Source: CBDUBH01 sp965365345
GTDB lineage: Bacteria; Bacteroidota; Ignavibacteria; Ignavibacteriales; SURF-24
Direction of reading: 5' to 3'
Assembly (NCBI GenBank): GCA_965365345.1
Contig: CBDUBH010000112.1
Span: 1 to 9,728, forward strand
Length of the DNA: 9,728 nucleotides
Under the pieces are notes generated by a model. The model was not told where the DNA came from. It searched no databases and saw nothing but the letters and a program-made list of their open reading frames with translations. Positions 1 through 5,464 of the stretch are shown one piece after another (the first letter of the stretch is position 1; each line of letters begins with the position of its first letter). A program made the translations under genes and the position numbers.

Positions 1-785
1 GTGGTACACAATCAAGAAAAAGAAGAAGATCGCAAGGCGTTCCGGGTTCTGATCTTAAAGTAACTTTAAAACTTACTTTAGAAGAAATTGCAACCGGAGT
101 TACAAAAAAGATAAAAATAAAAAAGTTTGTAAAATGCGATGAATGTACAGGAAGCGGAGCAAGCGGCGGAACTTCAACTAAAACTTGTACTGCATGTAAC
201 GGAACAGGTGAAGTTAGAACAGTTTCGAGATCTGTTTTCGGGCAATTCGTAAATATTACAACTTGTGCAAATTGCGATGGTGAAGGAACCGTAGTTGATA
301 ATCCTTGTAAAAAATGCGCCGGTGATGGCAGAACTCAACAAGAAGATACAATAAAAATAAATATTCCTGCCGGAGTTACAAACGGAAGTTATATGACAAT
401 GCGCGGCGAAGGCAATTCCGGAAAAAGAAACGGTGAAGCCGGAAATGTCATAGTTGTTTTTGAAGAACTTTCTCATGAATTTTTTGTACGCGATGGCGAT
501 AATATTATTTACGAATTATTTTTAAGTTACCCTGAAGCAGTTTTAGGAACAGAAGTGGAAGTTCCGACTTTAACCGGAAAAGCAAAATTAAAAATTGATT
601 CGGGAATTCAGCCGGGCAAATTTTTGAAAATGCGCGAAAAAGGAATTCAGCATTTGAACCGCCATGGTGCCGGAGATCAATTGGTAAGAATAAATATTTT
701 TATTCCCAATAAAGTTAATTCAAAAGAAAAAGATCTTTTGAAAGAACTTGCGCAAATGCCTAATATTAAAGTACCTGCAAACTAA
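1..785 (+). CDS. dnaJ: Chaperone DnaJ (Hsp40), C-terminal part; 5' end outside window
   Basis: DnaJ is the cytosolic co-chaperone that delivers unfolded clients to DnaK and stimulates its ATPase. The reading frame is open from base 3, giving 260 visible residues. These begin at the end of the Gly/Phe linker, in a basic SRKRRRS stretch followed by PGSDLKV. The cysteine-rich domain has all four zinc repeats: CDECTGSG (visible residues 45-52), CTACNGTG (62-69), CANCDGEG (88-95) and CKKCAGDG (102-109), so both zinc sites should be intact. The C-terminal beta-sandwich peptide-binding domains follow (IPAGVTNG, GDNIIYELFLSYPEAVLGTEVEVPT). The J domain with its HPD motif should lie before base 1; a family length of about 375 residues fits about 115 missing ones. 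The ComEA-like gene starts 5 nt after the stop. Type I DnaJ identity is very secure; the partial state is a window effect. Confidence 0.96.
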   Translation, partial: GTQSRKRRRSQGVPGSDLKVTLKLTLEEIATGVTKKIKIKKFVKCDECTGSGASGGTSTKTCTACNGTGEVRTVSRSVFGQFVNITTCANCDGEGTVVDNPCKKCAGDGRTQQEDTIKINIPAGVTNGSYMTMRGEGNSGKRNGEAGNVIVVFEELSHEFFVRDGDNIIYELFLSYPEAVLGTEVEVPTLTGKAKLKIDSGIQPGKFLKMREKGIQHLNRHGAGDQLVRINIFIPNKVNSKEKDLLKELAQMPNIKVPAN

Positions 786-790
786 AAATT

Positions 791-1288
791 ATGCAATTTA
801 AAAAGATCGCAAAGAATTTAGGATTTACTCAAACTGAATTTAACGTTCTGATCTTTTTGATTTCTGCTTTTGTTTTAGGTACAGGAATAAAATATTTTAA
901 AGTAAAAAATAATTCAGCTGAATATAAAAATTTCAGTTATGCAGCGTCAGATAGTCAGTTTGTGGCAAAAAATAATAATTCAAATGAAAAATTAATTGAT
1001 TCTGCCGATAAAAAATTTGACTATAAGCGGGAAGTTTTGGATTTTAGCGATAATAATTTTCGCAAGCAAGAAAAAGAACCTTTGCCTGCAGAAAAAAGCA
1101 TTAATGTAAATAAAGCCGGTATAAGCGAACTTTCGAAATTGCCGGGAATCGGAGAAAAAACAGCGCAGAAAATTATTGAGCTGCGAAATTCGAAAAACGG
1201 TTTTAAAAAAGTTAATGATCTTTTGGAAGTTAAAGGTATCGGAAATTCAAAACTTGAAAAAATTAAAAAATATATTACGTTAGATTAA
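791..1288 (+). CDS. ComEA-like helix-hairpin-helix DNA-binding protein, membrane anchored
   Basis: This 165-residue protein has one hydrophobic segment near the N-terminus (about residues 17-36, FNVLIFLISAFVLG). A low-complexity Lys/Asn/Ser/Asp linker (about 40-103) follows, then a tandem helix-hairpin-helix domain (104-165). The domain opens with INVNKA; hairpin 1 is LPGIGEKTAQKIIELR (117-132) and hairpin 2 is VKGIGNSKLEKI (147-158). This is the ComEA architecture: a membrane-tethered, outward-facing double-stranded DNA receptor that works in natural transformation. No cleavage site is evident, so it is probably an anchored protein. The ATG lies 5 nt after the dnaJ stop with no clear Shine-Dalgarno, suggesting read-through from dnaJ. 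The HhH domain is certain; the competence role is inferred, since HhH proteins of this size can have other DNA-binding roles and no other com gene is in the window. Confidence 0.85.
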   Translation: MQFKKIAKNLGFTQTEFNVLIFLISAFVLGTGIKYFKVKNNSAEYKNFSYAASDSQFVAKNNNSNEKLIDSADKKFDYKREVLDFSDNNFRKQEKEPLPAEKSINVNKAGISELSKLPGIGEKTAQKIIELRNSKNGFKKVNDLLEVKGIGNSKLEKIKKYITLD

Positions 1289-1303
1289 TAAAAATTATTA
1301 TTT

Positions 1304-1332
1304 TTGTAATTATAAATTGATCAGCTTAAAAT
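1304..1332 (+). promoter_or_regulatory. Candidate sigma70-type promoter for the 1357-3885 operon
   Basis: TTGTAA (1304-1309) is followed by a 17-nt spacer and TAAAAT (1327-1332). The -10 matches TATAAT at five of six positions and the -35 matches TTGACA at four of six, with optimal spacing. Transcription would start near 1339, just upstream of the strong ribosome binding site. In AT-rich DNA such matches arise by chance, but the position and spacing are good. Confidence 0.42.
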
Positions 1333-1344
1333 TTCTTTAGCTCC

Positions 1345-1351
1345 GGAGGAG
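1345..1351 (+). promoter_or_regulatory. Strong Shine-Dalgarno site (GGAGGAG)
   Basis: GGAGGAG ends 5 nt before the ATG at 1357 and fixes that start. It is the best ribosome binding site in the window, and the three following genes of the operon have none comparable. The first gene may therefore be translated most strongly, with the downstream genes relying on coupling. Confidence 0.8.
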
Positions 1352-1356
1352 AAAAA

Positions 1357-1914
1357 ATGGCTTTAAAACAGGAACCTTGGTACATTCACGCTGCACTTTA
1401 CGCCGTAATTGCCGTGTTAATTTATATTCTTTTACAAGTTGCAATAATCAATCCGCAAAATGTGATTGAACAGGAAGAATATTACAAAACGGAATCTCGT
1501 TTAAGAATGAAAAATATTAAAGAAGCTCAAATTCTTTATGGTAAAAAATATAATAAATTTACCGGAAGTCTTGATACACTTGTTAACTTTATCAAAAACG
1601 ATCCTTACGTTAAACAAGTAAGAAACGGAGTTGATACAGTTACAAATAGACCGACCGATCCTTTTGTAAATCTAACTACAGGTGAATTTACACCTGATTC
1701 ATTATTCAAAACTCCAAGATCACAACAACGTTTTATACTTCAGGTTGATTCATCAACTACTCAAGATACTATTATAAACAGAGCAGGAAAAGTTTTGAGA
1801 GTTGAAACCAATACAAAAGTAGGAACAAGATATTTTATAGAAGATCCGGATGGATACGGATCAATCGGTTCGCTTGAAAGCGATGCTTTAAGAAACACCG
1901 CATCTTGGGAATAA
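1357..1914 (+). CDS. Uncharacterised single-pass membrane protein, pseudopilin-like in layout
   Basis: The 185-residue product has a short cytoplasmic tail, one transmembrane helix (about residues 12-31), then a charged helix (about 34-62) containing RLRMKNIKEAQILY, and the segment KKYNKFTGSLDTLVNFIKND (63-82). The remainder (about 83-185) is polar and probably beta-rich, ending in a DPDGYGSIGSLES stretch. A membrane helix followed by an amphipathic helix and a K(Y/F)TGSLDxL motif recalls small type II secretion/type IV pilin-like proteins and a common Bacteroidota hypothetical family. However, the prepilin G|FxxxE processing site is not visible, so it is not a classical pilin. It leads an operon with the PilM-like gene 9 nt downstream, then rsmD and coaD. 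The function is unknown; an envelope partner of the PilM-like protein is my inference. Confidence 0.8.
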   Translation: MALKQEPWYIHAALYAVIAVLIYILLQVAIINPQNVIEQEEYYKTESRLRMKNIKEAQILYGKKYNKFTGSLDTLVNFIKNDPYVKQVRNGVDTVTNRPTDPFVNLTTGEFTPDSLFKTPRSQQRFILQVDSSTTQDTIINRAGKVLRVETNTKVGTRYFIEDPDGYGSIGSLESDALRNTASWE

Positions 1915-1923
1915 TTTTTTTGA

Positions 1924-2832
1924 ATGCCTTTGTTTCATAATCATATCGGTATATTTGTTTCACAAACAAAACTTCAACTTGTTGAAATTGTTTATACCGG
2001 TGAAAAATTTGTTCTTGAAAATATTGATGAAGAGTATTTTGATGACTTTTTGAATTTCGATGAAAAAGAAACCAAAGTTATTTCAATAATGCAAAATGCT
2101 CTGAACGAAATTATTGTGAGGAAGCCGCTTAAAAGTAAAAATATTTCTTTTGCGCTTCCTCATAGTTTTTTTAGAACCGCAAAAATTCCATTTGAACCGA
2201 AACTCAACCAAAATGAAATGCTTGAACATTTCAAATGGGAATATTCACATCTTTATCCGAAAAATTCTCCCGAAGAATTAATTTTTCAATTTATGCCTGT
2301 AATTTCGGAAAATGATAAAAAATCCGATTTCATAATTGTTGTTGCCGCATTGAAAAAATATCTCAAAATATTTTACAAATTTGCAAAATTAAATGACCTA
2401 AAATTGAAATATTTCGATAATGCGCATTTTTCGGTTGATAGAATATTAAATCTTGACACATCAATTTCGAATAACGAAAAAATTATCAGTGTTTATATTT
2501 CGGAAAATTCAATTTCTTTTTCAGAGATACAAAACGGAAAAACCTGCGATTTTAAAATTCAATTTTATTCAAATGTAAACGAAATTACAGGAATTATTTC
2601 AAATGAAATAAATTCAAGAAATGAAATTTCAAATGCCAAGATTTTTGTTAACGGAACTGTTTCGGTTGAAGCCGTAAAAAGAAAAATTGAAAATGAAATG
2701 AATTTTCAAATTATAAATTTTAATCCGCTTGAAAAATTAAGCTCCGAATCCGGTTTTGAAGGAAAAGAAATTTCGCATGAAAAATATTTATCGTTTTTAA
2801 CTGCCGCTTCTGTGGCTTTCAGAATTACTTAA
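1924..2832 (+). CDS. PilM/actin-like fold protein with degenerate nucleotide site (DUF3822-like)
   Basis: This 302-residue cytoplasmic protein has the order of a PilM-type actin-like ATPase. An opening beta hairpin (HIGIFVSQTKLQLVEI, residues 7-22) is followed by ISFALPHSFFRTAKIPF (74-90) and a helix ending in FKWEYSHLYP (103-112). The second half is subdomain-like and ends in FNPLEKL and YLSFLTAASVAFR. In active PilM the first strand reads roughly GIDIGSxxVK; here the Asp and Gly of that phosphate loop are missing (GIFVSQTKLQ), so ATP binding is doubtful. From memory, Bacteroidota carry a DUF3822 family with an actin-like fold beside rsmD, and I think this is its relative, but I could not check. 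The gene sits 9 nt after the membrane-protein gene and one base before rsmD. There is no Shine-Dalgarno, so coupling is likely. Confidence 0.72.
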   Translation: MPLFHNHIGIFVSQTKLQLVEIVYTGEKFVLENIDEEYFDDFLNFDEKETKVISIMQNALNEIIVRKPLKSKNISFALPHSFFRTAKIPFEPKLNQNEMLEHFKWEYSHLYPKNSPEELIFQFMPVISENDKKSDFIIVVAALKKYLKIFYKFAKLNDLKLKYFDNAHFSVDRILNLDTSISNNEKIISVYISENSISFSEIQNGKTCDFKIQFYSNVNEITGIISNEINSRNEISNAKIFVNGTVSVEAVKRKIENEMNFQIINFNPLEKLSSESGFEGKEISHEKYLSFLTAASVAFRIT

Positions 2833-2833
2833 A

Positions 2834-3406
2834 ATGAGAATCATTTCGGGAAAATTCCGCGGCAAATCCTTAAAAGTGCCAAATACAAAATTCACACGTC
2901 CCACAACAGATAGAGTTCGCGAAACTTTATTCAATCTTTTAAATAACAGAATTGATTTTGAAGGAATAAAAGTACTCGATATTTATTCCGGTTCCGGTTC
3001 ATTAGGATTAGAATGTTTAAGCCGAGGCGCAGAAGAAGTTCATTTTATCGAAAAGAATTTTCAGATCTACAAAGTTTTGGAAGAAAATATTAAAGCAATA
3101 AATGCCGAAATAAACTATAAAATATTCAAAATGGAAGCGATAAAATTTTCTTCTATCACAAGAGAAAAATATGATCTTATTCTGGCTGATCCGCCGTTTT
3201 TCAAAGATGATATTTACATTGTTGTAAAAAATATTGCCAAAAATGAATTGCTTGATGAAAACGGATTTTTCATAATCGAAAGATCAATTCAAACGAAAGA
3301 AAAAGATGTTGAAAATTTCGGGATTGAGCCGTTCAAAAAAATTGGCGATACTTTATTATATGAATTCGATCATTCAATTTTACAAAAAATAAAAAGTGAA
3401 AAATGA
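2834..3406 (+). CDS. rsmD: 16S rRNA (guanine(966)-N2)-methyltransferase RsmD
   Basis: RsmD uses S-adenosylmethionine to methylate N2 of G966 (E. coli numbering) in 16S rRNA during 30S assembly. The 190-residue length is typical. The N-terminal family signature MRIISGKFRGKSL is followed by TRPTTDRVRETLFN (residues 21-34). The SAM-binding motif I is LDIYSGSGSLGLE (48-60) and motif II is FIEKN (71-75). The catalytic motif IV is DPPF (119-122), as in other RsmD proteins. The gene begins one base after the stop of the PilM-like gene, and its own stop overlaps the coaD start (ATGA), so translation is probably coupled. Pairing with coaD is a widespread arrangement. No defects are seen. Confidence 0.95.
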   Translation: MRIISGKFRGKSLKVPNTKFTRPTTDRVRETLFNLLNNRIDFEGIKVLDIYSGSGSLGLECLSRGAEEVHFIEKNFQIYKVLEENIKAINAEINYKIFKMEAIKFSSITREKYDLILADPPFFKDDIYIVVKNIAKNELLDENGFFIIERSIQTKEKDVENFGIEPFKKIGDTLLYEFDHSILQKIKSEK

Positions 3407-3885
3407 AAAAAGTTATTTATCCAGGCACATTTGATCCGGTTACAAACGGACATCTTGATATTATCAAACGCGCAAGCGATCTTTTTGATGCTGTGATTGT
3501 TACCATTGCTAAAAATCCGAATAAAGACAAATCTCTTTTTTCGGTTGAAGAGAGAATGGAAATGTTAAAAGAATCCACAAAAGAATTTAAAAATGTTGAG
3601 ATAGATTCATTTAATGGATTGACTGTTGAACATGCAAAAAGCGTTGGCGCAACCGGAATTATACGTGGTTTGCGTGCGGTAAGCGACTTCGAATATGAAT
3701 TTCAGATGGCGCTTATGAACAGAAAATTGGATGATGAGATTACCACAATATTTTTAATGCCTCACGAAAAATACACATATCTTAATTCTTCTTTAATTCG
3801 AAATGTTTCGGAATTGGGAAGCGATGTAAGTGAATTTGTTCCGCCGGTTGTTAATGCAGCATTAAAGAAAAAATTTGCAAAGTAA
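3403..3885 (+). CDS. coaD: Phosphopantetheine adenylyltransferase (CoaD)
   Basis: CoaD carries out the penultimate step of coenzyme A synthesis: 4'-phosphopantetheine plus ATP gives dephospho-CoA and pyrophosphate. The 160-residue size matches the family. It starts with YPGTFDPVTNGH, holding the nucleotidyltransferase TxGH motif (residues 14-17). The substrate-binding segment RGLRAVSDFEYEFQMALMN spans 88-106. The late nucleotide-binding motif NSSLIR (128-133) is the counterpart of the usual SSSxxR. The ATG overlaps the rsmD stop in an ATGA junction, and a strong terminator follows 21 nt after the stop, so coaD closes the operon. The call is secure. Confidence 0.97.
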   Translation: MKKVIYPGTFDPVTNGHLDIIKRASDLFDAVIVTIAKNPNKDKSLFSVEERMEMLKESTKEFKNVEIDSFNGLTVEHAKSVGATGIIRGLRAVSDFEYEFQMALMNRKLDDEITTIFLMPHEKYTYLNSSLIRNVSELGSDVSEFVPPVVNAALKKKFAK

Positions 3886-3905
3886 AATTTGATTAAAAAA
3901 TTTTT

Positions 3906-3944
3906 ATGAAATACGGCTGAAAAAAAACAGCCGTATTTCATTTT
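3906..3944 (+). terminator. Intrinsic terminator after coaD
   Basis: A perfect 14-bp inverted repeat has arms 3906-3919 (ATGAAATACGGCTG) and 3928-3941 around an 8-nt all-A loop (3920-3927). The right arm runs into TTTT. It lies 21 nt after the coaD stop. A second, AT-only 7-bp hairpin (3943-3949 with 3954-3960, loop AAAA) follows directly and may help termination. Confidence 0.88.
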
Positions 3945-4044
3945 AAAGAAAAATCTTTAAGCGTAAAATCAGTTATAAATCCTTTTAAATCTGCAAAATT
4001 TTAAAAATATTTTAATGAAAATTCTAAAAAATATTATTTAATTA

Positions 4045-4068
4045 TTATTGAAAAATTTATTGAAAAAC
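4045..4068 (+). repeat. Two-copy tandem repeat, 12-nt period
   Basis: TTATTGAAAAAT (4045-4056) is followed at once by TTATTGAAAAAC (4057-4068), differing only at the last base. The copies are spaced by a little over one helical turn. This could be a pair of regulator sites or a replication-slippage product; in such AT-rich DNA the significance is modest. Confidence 0.45.
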
Positions 4069-4157
4069 TTGTAATCTATATTCATAAATTACATCTTCAT
4101 TAATTTATAAAATTAATCATCAATTCTGCCTTAAAATGTTCAGAATTCTTTATTTTT

Positions 4158-4173
4158 AGTGAAAATATTCACT
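4158..4173. promoter_or_regulatory. Palindromic candidate operator, CRP-like (AGTGA-N6-TCACT)
   Basis: AGTGAAAATATTCACT is a perfect 16-bp palindrome with a 4-nt centre, flanked by T-runs on both sides. Its core GTGA-N6-TCAC has the layout of the CRP-family consensus TGTGA-N6-TCACA. It is centred about 57 bp before the predicted transcription start of the aminotransferase-pckA operon, close to the -61.5 position used by class I activators. Alternatively it is a weak 6-bp hairpin followed by TTTTT acting as a terminator. The palindrome is observed; the regulator is inferred. Confidence 0.4.
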
Positions 4174-4185
4174 TTTTAATAGCAC

Positions 4186-4216
4186 TTGTATATCTTATTT
4201 TTTGTAACTATTTTGG
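4186..4216 (+). promoter_or_regulatory. Candidate promoter of the aminotransferase-pckA operon
   Basis: TTGTAT (4186-4191), a 17-nt spacer and TATTTT (4209-4214) give a plausible sigma70-type promoter. The same DNA also reads as a near match to the Bacteroidetes-type promoter, with TTG at about -33 and TATTTTGG resembling TAnnTTTG at -7. Transcription would start near 4222, leaving a leader of about 25 nt before the ATG at 4247. Confidence 0.38.
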
Positions 4217-4246
4217 CTTTATTACAATATTTTAATGGGGTGTGAT

Positions 4247-5464
4247 ATGAGTTTAAGCCAAATTGCACGTTCCGTAAGTGCATCTCCCACCTTACGTTTA
4301 AATGAAAAAGCTGCAATCCTAAGAGAAAAAGGTGAGCCTGTAATTCATTTAGGCGGAGGTGAACCTAAAAGCAAGGCTCCAATGGATGCGATCCTTGCAG
4401 CAGTTTCAAATCTTAATTCCGGCGAAGTCCGTTACACTCCTGCCGATGGAATTCCTTCATTGAAAAAAGCAATCATTCGTTATACAGAAGAACATTATCA
4501 CCGCAAGGTAAATCCTGAAAATATTATTGTTTCCGGCGGCGCTAAACAAGCAATAATGGTTGCACTTCAAGCAATTCTTAATCCGCAGGAAGAAGTAATT
4601 TATCCCGCACCGTATTGGGTTTCTTATCCAGAAATGGCTAAACTTTGCGGTGCAATTGGAGTTCCCGCGCACGCTGAAGATGGTTCTTTCTATCCAAGGT
4701 TAAAAGATATTGAAGATAGAATAGGACCTTATACAAAAGCAGTGATTATCAATAGTCCGAATAATCCTACCGGAGCAATGTATTCAGAAGAATTTATTGC
4801 TGAGGTGGTTAATTTTTGCGAATCGCACGATCTTTATTTGATCATGGATGATATTTATCATCGCTTAATTTTTGATGGAAGAAAACCGATTTCTGCGTAT
4901 GATTACGCAAAAGATTTCAGTGAAAAATCAAAATTGATAATAATAAACGGAATTTCAAAACAATACGCAATGACAGGATTCAGGATCGGCTGGGCAGTTG
5001 CAAATAAAAAAGTCATCGAAGCAATGACGAATATTCAGGGCCATCAAACTTCAGGTCCATCTGTAGTGCTTCAAATGGCTGCTGTTGGCGCATTAAACGG
5101 AATTCAATCAAGCGTTGAAAATCTGCGTGTAACTTTAGAAAACAACCGAAATGTATTATTGGATTATCTAAATTCTTTTGAAGGCGTAAAAGTTACAAAA
5201 CCTGACGGCACTTTTTATTGCTTCGCTGATTTTTCAGCTTATGAAAGAGATTCAAATAAATTATCAAATTATCTAATTGATAAAGTTCGAGTTCTTACAG
5301 TTCCCGGTGCCGAATTCGGTTTAGAAGGATTTTTAAGGTTAAGTTATTGCGGATCAATAAAAGATATTAAAGAAGGCATCGAAAGAATGAAATGGGCTTT
5401 GGATCCAAATTCTCCTAATGAACTTTACATCGGCGAAAGAAAGTTAGTGAGGGATTGGGTATGA
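4247..5464 (+). CDS. Class I/II PLP aminotransferase, aspartate type (Ibeta), pckA-linked
   Basis: This 405-residue fold-type I PLP enzyme probably interconverts aspartate plus 2-oxoglutarate and oxaloacetate plus glutamate. Visible landmarks are HLGGGEPK (about 34-41), SGGAKQAI with Lys100, APYWVSYPE, NSPNNPTG and MDDIYHRLIF with the PLP-ring Asp. GISKQYAMTGFR carries Schiff-base Lys238, and LRLSY carries the carboxylate-binding Arg364. Lys100 aligns with the lysine that, as I recall, contacts acidic substrates in Thermus Ibeta enzymes. I chose ATG 4247 over the in-frame ATG at 4235 because MSLSQIARSVSASPTL matches the family N-terminus and GGGGTG (4237-4242) gives it a modest ribosome binding site. 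The stop overlaps the pckA start (ATGA), so the two are coupled. Oxaloacetate made here is the PEP carboxykinase substrate. Aspartate specificity is likely but unproven; other amino acids, including prephenate-type substrates, are possible. Confidence 0.9.
   Translation: MSLSQIARSVSASPTLRLNEKAAILREKGEPVIHLGGGEPKSKAPMDAILAAVSNLNSGEVRYTPADGIPSLKKAIIRYTEEHYHRKVNPENIIVSGGAKQAIMVALQAILNPQEEVIYPAPYWVSYPEMAKLCGAIGVPAHAEDGSFYPRLKDIEDRIGPYTKAVIINSPNNPTGAMYSEEFIAEVVNFCESHDLYLIMDDIYHRLIFDGRKPISAYDYAKDFSEKSKLIIINGISKQYAMTGFRIGWAVANKKVIEAMTNIQGHQTSGPSVVLQMAAVGALNGIQSSVENLRVTLENNRNVLLDYLNSFEGVKVTKPDGTFYCFADFSAYERDSNKLSNYLIDKVRVLTVPGAEFGLEGFLRLSYCGSIKDIKEGIERMKWALDPNSPNELYIGERKLVRDWV
5449..5453 (+). promoter_or_regulatory. 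Ribosome binding site deciding the pckA start (GAGGG)
   Basis: GAGGG lies 7 nt before ATG 5461, inside the last codons of the aminotransferase. It supports ATG 5461 rather than the in-frame TTG at 5455, which would sit one base from the site. The ATG overlaps the upstream TGA. Confidence 0.65.

Larger units (their letters stand above)
3945..4180. other. AT-rich intergenic region without a gene
   Basis: I find no credible coding frame or RNA gene between the coaD terminator and the promoter of the aminotransferase-pckA operon. The stretch is very AT-rich. It holds a two-copy 12-nt tandem repeat (4045-4068), an AT-only palindrome (4099-4117: 8-bp arms, 3-nt centre) and a GC-containing palindrome at 4158-4173, listed separately. 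It most likely serves as upstream regulatory DNA; a small RNA cannot be excluded by eye. Confidence 0.6.

Noticed and set aside
1..392. Reading dnaJ as a truncated gene or pseudogene starting at ATG 393
   Set aside because: The frame is open back to base 3 and encodes all four zinc repeats; only the window edge removes the J domain.
174..476. Open minus-strand frame opposite dnaJ
   Set aside because: It lies wholly over the conserved zinc-finger coding region of dnaJ and its translation has no family features.
4099..4117. Palindrome ATTAATTT-ATA-AAATTAAT as an operator
   Set aside because: It contains only A and T within a very AT-rich region, where such palindromes are expected by chance.
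4235..4246. ATG 4235 as start of the first aminotransferase
   Set aside because: It adds only MGCD, uses up the G-rich stretch that serves as the ribosome site for ATG 4247, and the family N-terminus matches from 4247.
3886..4246. Riboswitch, tRNA or small RNA in the long intergenic region
   Set aside because: I saw no cloverleaf, conserved riboswitch core or GC-bearing structure other than the terminator and the short palindrome.
5455..5460. TTG 5455 as start of pckA
   Set aside because: It sits one base from the GAGGG site; ATG 5461 has proper spacing and a standard ATGA overlap.
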